Below are positions 61,069 to 64,000 of a stretch of DNA of 64,000 bases, piece after piece. Source of the DNA: an uncultured Acidobacteriota bacterium (GTDB lineage: Bacteria > Acidobacteriota > Blastocatellia > Pyrinomonadales > Pyrinomonadaceae); contig CALMAH010000014.1 of assembly GCA_937859595.1 (NCBI GenBank), positions 62,001-126,000 on the forward strand. Reading direction: 5' to 3'. The translations under genes were made by a program, and so were the position numbers. Positions within the stretch are counted from its first letter, which is position 1. Each line of letters starts with the position of its first letter. The notes below the pieces were generated by a model. That model searched no databases. It saw only the letters and a program-made list of their open reading frames with translations, and was not told the DNA's origin.

Positions 61069-61870
61069 CGGCAGATGATTTCGCGTTGTTCCAAAGCTCA
61101 TCCATTTCACTCAGCGAAGCCTCTTCCAACCCGCGACCGTTCTTTCCCAACTCCATCTCAATATACTTGAATCGCCTGCGGAATTTGCGATTAGTCCGTT
61201 TCAATGCGGTCTCTGGCTCAACGTCAAGCTGACGAGCCAAATTTACTATCACAAAAAGCAGATCTCCCAGTTCTTCCTCAATGTGCTCAGTCTTCTCGGC
61301 GGCGATCGCTTCGCGAAGCTCTGCCAGCTCCTCTTCCGCCTTGTCCATGACCTCCGACTTCTCCGGCCAATCAAACCCGACCTTGGCGGCCTTTTTTGTG
61401 AGCTTCAGGGCCTCGAGCAGTCCGGGAAAATGAATGGGCACGTCGTCAAGTATCGATTCCCGCTTCTTTTCCTCTTTTCCTGAAGCTTTCCGTTCATTTG
61501 CCTTAAGCGTATCCCAGTTGTCCAAAACGTCCTGGGCCTTTTCGAGCTTTGCGTCCGAGAACACATGCGGATGTCGTAGCACCAGCTTCTTCGCCACACC
61601 CTCGGCGACGTCCTCTATCGTGAATTCGCCCCGTTCCTTTCCGATCGTGGAATGAAATACGACCTGCAGCAGAAGGTCGCCAAGTTCTTCCTTCAGGTGC
61701 TCAACCTCACCGGTCGCTTCCGCGTGCTGTATCGCATCAAAGGTTTCGTAGGCCTCTTCAAGCAGGTATTGCGAAAGCGAGGCATAAGTCTGCTCGGCGT
61801 CCCACGGACATCCGCCAGGAGCACGCAGCCGCTCCATTGTTCGAACTAACTCGTCAAACTTTTTTGACAT
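61046..61870 (-). CDS. mazG: Nucleoside triphosphate pyrophosphohydrolase MazG
   Basis: The ATG at 61870 is preferred over an ATG six codons earlier, since it starts the usual MSKKFDELVRTMERLRAPGGCPWD. MazG hydrolyses all NTPs to NMP and pyrophosphate and cleans oxidised nucleotides; in E. coli its gene follows mazEF. The 274-residue protein has two MazG domains with E-E-x-x-E plus E-x-x-D sets: LLEEAYETFDAIQ...LKEELGDLLLQVVFHS, and AEEELAELREAI...IEEELGDLLFVIVNLARQ. It faces the mazEF-cpYpsA cluster. Confidence 0.94.
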   Translation of the reverse strand: MSKKFDELVRTMERLRAPGGCPWDAEQTYASLSQYLLEEAYETFDAIQHAEATGEVEHLKEELGDLLLQVVFHSTIGKERGEFTIEDVAEGVAKKLVLRHPHVFSDAKLEKAQDVLDNWDTLKANERKASGKEEKKRESILDDVPIHFPGLLEALKLTKKAAKVGFDWPEKSEVMDKAEEELAELREAIAAEKTEHIEEELGDLLFVIVNLARQLDVEPETALKRTNRKFRRRFKYIEMELGKNGRGLEEASLSEMDELWNNAKSSAVIDDRAG

Positions 61871-61966
61871 ACAATTATTAGATTCCAATAGCTGCAGGAA
61901 GTCGAGTCAACAGACTTCCAAGACTGATTTTCAAAATGCTACTATCAAGGATAAGGTTTCACAGTT

Positions 61967-62530
61967 ATGATCGGACAAGAAGAAAATCAAGATGATGTTG
62001 TCTTAAAGGTTATCGACCGAAGAAAATTTAATCCCGACGGGTCCTTGAAAGAGGGAGTTTCGATCGAAGGGGACTCGTCGCGGACGACAAACCCTGCCCC
62101 GAGTTCAGATCTGTCGAGGTCTGAAGAACGTTCAGACGTCGTGTCTGCTGAAAGTTCTACCGTGGATGGTCCGGCAGCGGCTGAGGGTACGGCAGACGAT
62201 GATCTGATAGGCTCGGACGACCCCGCAAGCTTTGTTAATTTTCTTTCGACACTGGCAACCAACGCTGCGGCAGCTCTTGGTGCGGTCCCCCACCCGGTCA
62301 CGGGACAGCGATCCGTAGACCTGGAAACTGGCAAATACTGGCTTGATGTCCTTGGAATGTTGCGGGAAAAAACGAAGGGCAATCTGCACACCCAGGAATC
62401 CCACCTTTTAGAAGGGTTGCTTGCCGACCTTCGAATGCAGTACGTGACAATGGTGCGTGCGACAGAGGAAAAACTCAAAGCCCAAGCCGCAAAGAAATTC
62501 TCCGGTGCGGACATTCTGGGTAAGAACTAA
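61967..62530 (+). CDS. DUF1844 family protein
   Basis: The 187-residue protein has a low-complexity, acidic N-terminal half (about 1-90) and a C-terminal DUF1844 domain (FVNFLSTLATNAAAALGAVPHPVTGQRSVDLETGKYWLDVLGMLREKTKGNL). That domain is a small helical bundle of unknown function found widely next to translation or nucleotide genes. Here the neighbours are mazG and an MBL hydrolase. No membrane helix is present. Confidence 0.85.
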   Translation: MIGQEENQDDVVLKVIDRRKFNPDGSLKEGVSIEGDSSRTTNPAPSSDLSRSEERSDVVSAESSTVDGPAAAEGTADDDLIGSDDPASFVNFLSTLATNAAAALGAVPHPVTGQRSVDLETGKYWLDVLGMLREKTKGNLHTQESHLLEGLLADLRMQYVTMVRATEEKLKAQAAKKFSGADILGKN

Positions 62531-62546
62531 GTGAAAGATGTTTTGA

Positions 62547-62610
62547 CGCAGAGACCGCAGCGTCCGCAGAGTGTTGTTTGGCCCTCTCTGCGTTCTTCGC
62601 GTTCCCTGCG
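62547..62610. repeat. Imperfect palindromic CGCAGAGA-type repeat
   Basis: The left arm has CGCAGAGACCGCAGCGTCC and CGCAGAG; the right arm reads as their reverse complement with changes (CTCTCTGCGTTCTTCGCG, then CCCTGCG). Such 'CTCTGCG' palindromes occur as dispersed intergenic elements in many bacteria. It fills the space between DUF1844 and the MBL gene. Confidence 0.6.
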
Positions 62611-62619
62611 TTTAATTTT

Positions 62620-63378
62620 ATGAAACTAACATTTCTCGGCACCGGAACCTCTACCGGCGTTCCCTCCATAGCCTGCGATTGCGAAACCTGCCGTTCGGAC
62701 GACCCCCGCGATAAACGGCTAAGAGTTTCGGTACTGATCGAGCATGCAGGTAAGACCATCCTTGTCGATACGTCCTCAGATTTCCGTCAACAGGCTCTCC
62801 GCGCAAACATACGCCATCTGGACGCCGTTCTGATCACTCACTGCCACGTTGATCATGTGTTCGGTCTGGATGACATCCGCCCTTTGAACTTCCGTTACGG
62901 AGCTATGCCGATCTTCGCCAACGAGATAGCCTGGATAGACCTTCGCCGGATCTTCAAGTATATCTTCGAGCCATCTCACATTGGCGGCGGGTTGCCGCAA
63001 TTGATACCGCATACGGTGGTTCACAATGCACCTTTCTGCATAGGCGATGTCGAGATTACACCGCTCGAGGTGATACATGGCAAACTGCCGGTTATCGCCT
63101 ACCGCTTCAATGATTTCGCCTATGCCACCGACCTCAAGATAATTCCACCGGATTCGATGGACGGCCTTCGCGATCTGGATGTTCTCGTGCTCGACTGCGT
63201 TCGGATCAAACCCCACACAACGCACCTGCATCTTGACGAAGCTCTGGCCATTATCGAAGATCTAAGGCCAAAGCGGGCTTTTCTCACTCACCTGAACCAC
63301 GACATCCTCCACGCCCGAGACTCGCGACTTCTGCCGAACAACGTTGAGTTTTCGTATGACGGACTGGTAGTCGAATGA
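62620..63378 (+). CDS. MBL-fold metallo-hydrolase, PhnP/lipoate-pathway-like
   Basis: The ATG at 62620 is used because the product then starts MKLTFLGTGTSTGVPSIACDC, the normal family opening; the upstream part of the frame covers the palindromic repeat. The 252-residue protein has the metal motif ITHCHVDHVFGLDD (HxHxDH), a second His in LEVIHGKLPVIAY, and LDCVRIKPHTTHLHLDEAL, THLNHD for the rest of the site. It is of the PhnP or RNase Z-related type. The two early Cys (CDCETC) suggest a zinc-binding insertion. Substrate unknown. Confidence 0.85.
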   Translation: MKLTFLGTGTSTGVPSIACDCETCRSDDPRDKRLRVSVLIEHAGKTILVDTSSDFRQQALRANIRHLDAVLITHCHVDHVFGLDDIRPLNFRYGAMPIFANEIAWIDLRRIFKYIFEPSHIGGGLPQLIPHTVVHNAPFCIGDVEITPLEVIHGKLPVIAYRFNDFAYATDLKIIPPDSMDGLRDLDVLVLDCVRIKPHTTHLHLDEALAIIEDLRPKRAFLTHLNHDILHARDSRLLPNNVEFSYDGLVVE

Positions 63379-63399
63379 TCTTTTTCGGTATTTGCTCTC

Positions 63400-63415
63400 C
63401 TACAATATATTGTGT
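63400..63415. promoter_or_regulatory. NrdR-box-like palindrome, distal
   Basis: CTACAATATATTGTGT has a perfect 12-bp palindromic core (ACAATATATTGT) and matches the NrdR consensus acaCwAtATaTwGtgt at nearly every position. It lies about 115 bp upstream of the two proximal boxes and just after the MBL gene. Confidence 0.6.
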
Positions 63416-63514
63416 AGCAGGAAAAGATGGAGAATGTTGAACGATTTTAACCTGTTACATTATATGGCGCGCGCTAAGTGCGGCAAATAAATGGCTTGTG
63501 GGCTCCGGAAAAAA

Positions 63515-63562
63515 CCACTACATTTTGTGTTGACAAATTGTTACTAACACAATATAGTCTAT
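63515..63562 (+). promoter_or_regulatory. nrd promoter overlapped by two NrdR-like boxes
   Basis: TTGACA (63530-63535) and TATAGT (63553-63558) are spaced by 17 bp, a near-consensus sigma-70 promoter. Two 16-bp NrdR-like boxes flank and overlap it: 63515-63530 (13 of 16 matches) touching the -35 and 63547-63562 (13 of 16) covering the -10. Their starts are 32 bp apart, the usual NrdR tandem spacing. Repression of the reductase by the ATP/dATP sensor NrdR is inferred. Confidence 0.75.
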
Positions 63563-63583
63563 TACCACTGCAGGGCACAGACC

Positions 63584-63669
63584 TTTGATTTTGCGCTAAG
63601 GCCCCGCCTGCAAATCAAAACGAAAGATAGAAAAAGATATGACAAACGCACCCAGATATCGTGTGGGTG
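63584..63669 (+). promoter_or_regulatory. Structured leader of the reductase gene
   Basis: The predicted transcript has a leader of about 184 nt. It can form TTTGATTT/AAATCAAA (63584-63619), extended by a G-C-rich inner stem, and CACCCA/TGGGTG (63649-63669). The hairpins do not match a riboswitch I recognise. A ribosome site CGGAG lies about 10 nt before the ATG at 63749. Confidence 0.4.
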
Positions 63670-63748
63670 TGTCGGGGACTTCACTCCCTAAATTTTGGGG
63701 CCGGCCCTTTAGAAGGTTTTAGACATTAGAGTACGGAGTCAACAATCT

Positions 63749-64000
63749 ATGGAAACATTTGTCGGATCTAGCTCAACCGCCGCCGCTCGTCAGCTCGATG
63801 ATGCCGCTCAGACCCAGATGCGTGTTACGAAACGCAACGGCTCGCATGAACCGGTCGATATAAACAAGATCGTTCGAGCCATCTCTCGCTGCTGCCCCGG
63901 CCTTCCCAACGTTGACAGTATGAGGATCGCCACAAAGACGATCAGCGGCCTCTACGATGGCGCGACCACCAAAGAACTCGACAAACTTTCCATACAAACG
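63749..64000 (+). CDS. nrdA: Ribonucleoside-diphosphate reductase large subunit, N-terminal fragment
   Basis: Only the first 84 codons are present; the gene continues beyond the right edge. The peptide METFVGSSSTAAARQLDD is a variable leader. It is followed by an ATP-cone regulatory domain (MRVTKRNGSHEPVDINKIVRAISRCCPGLPNVDSMRIATKTISGLYDGATTKELDKLSIQT). ATP-cones sense ATP versus dATP in class I reductases and some class II. Class I is the better guess; the nrdA symbol is provisional. The upstream promoter and NrdR-like boxes fit an nrd gene. Confidence 0.85.
   Translation, partial: METFVGSSSTAAARQLDDAAQTQMRVTKRNGSHEPVDINKIVRAISRCCPGLPNVDSMRIATKTISGLYDGATTKELDKLSIQT

Overview
This looks like 64 kb of chromosome from a Gram-negative bacterium, most likely an Acidobacteriota of the Blastocatellia/Pyrinomonadaceae type; that placement is an inference. 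The supporting traits are a secreted TPR-CHAT protein beside a divergent ECF-type sigma factor, an acidobacterial-style VWA protein, a tricorn-like protease, many secreted peptidases, LpxI and an outer membrane with Omp85/TamB proteins. Base composition looks even. I saw no rRNA or tRNA genes, no insertion sequence, no prophage and no CRISPR array.

Layout. 1-4.8 kb (minus strand): TPR-CHAT protein, ECF-like sigma factor and the start of a possible anti-sigma protein, preceded by an unrecognised gene. 5-11.2 kb (plus): DUF2085 protein, secreted subtilase, rsmI, and secreted or outer-membrane proteins of unknown role, with clear hairpin terminators. 11.2-20 kb: M28 peptidase, lpxI, tricorn-like S41 protease and a double M16 peptidase. 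20-24.9 kb: ParE/Phd toxin-antitoxin pair, lipA, a 535-bp repeat-rich spacer, aspS. 24.9-29.4 kb (minus): a tight run pyrE, ATP-grasp gene, truA, DUF952, uppS, a gene broken by an in-frame TGA, cdsA. 29.5-36.7 kb: DEDDh exonuclease with queF, CarD regulator, PhoR/PhoB-like pair with a Pho-box-like array, SixA, and a LytS/LytTR pair. 36.8-46.4 kb: TonB receptor, dienelactone hydrolase, diguanylate cyclase, PfkB kinase, LysW-like zinc ribbon, VWA protein, and an HD-GYP/GAF/GGDEF protein. 46.4-56 kb (minus): ribB with a degenerate ribA domain, a giant TamB-like protein and an Omp85 protein. 56-64 kb: MFS transporter, galU, serS, a mazE-mazF-cpYpsA cluster convergent with mazG, DUF1844, an MBL-fold hydrolase and the start of a ribonucleotide reductase gene.

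How parts fit together. Envelope biogenesis is spread over the window (lpxI, uppS, cdsA, galU, TamB/Omp85). Signalling is dense between 31 and 46 kb. The most informative non-coding sequence is at the right edge, where two NrdR-like boxes exactly 32 bp apart sit on a TTGACA/TATAGT promoter before the reductase gene. The most suggestive gene grouping is the mazEF toxin-antitoxin pair joined to a SLOG-superfamily nucleotide-binding protein and facing mazG. No wholly new multi-gene defence or biosynthetic system is evident.
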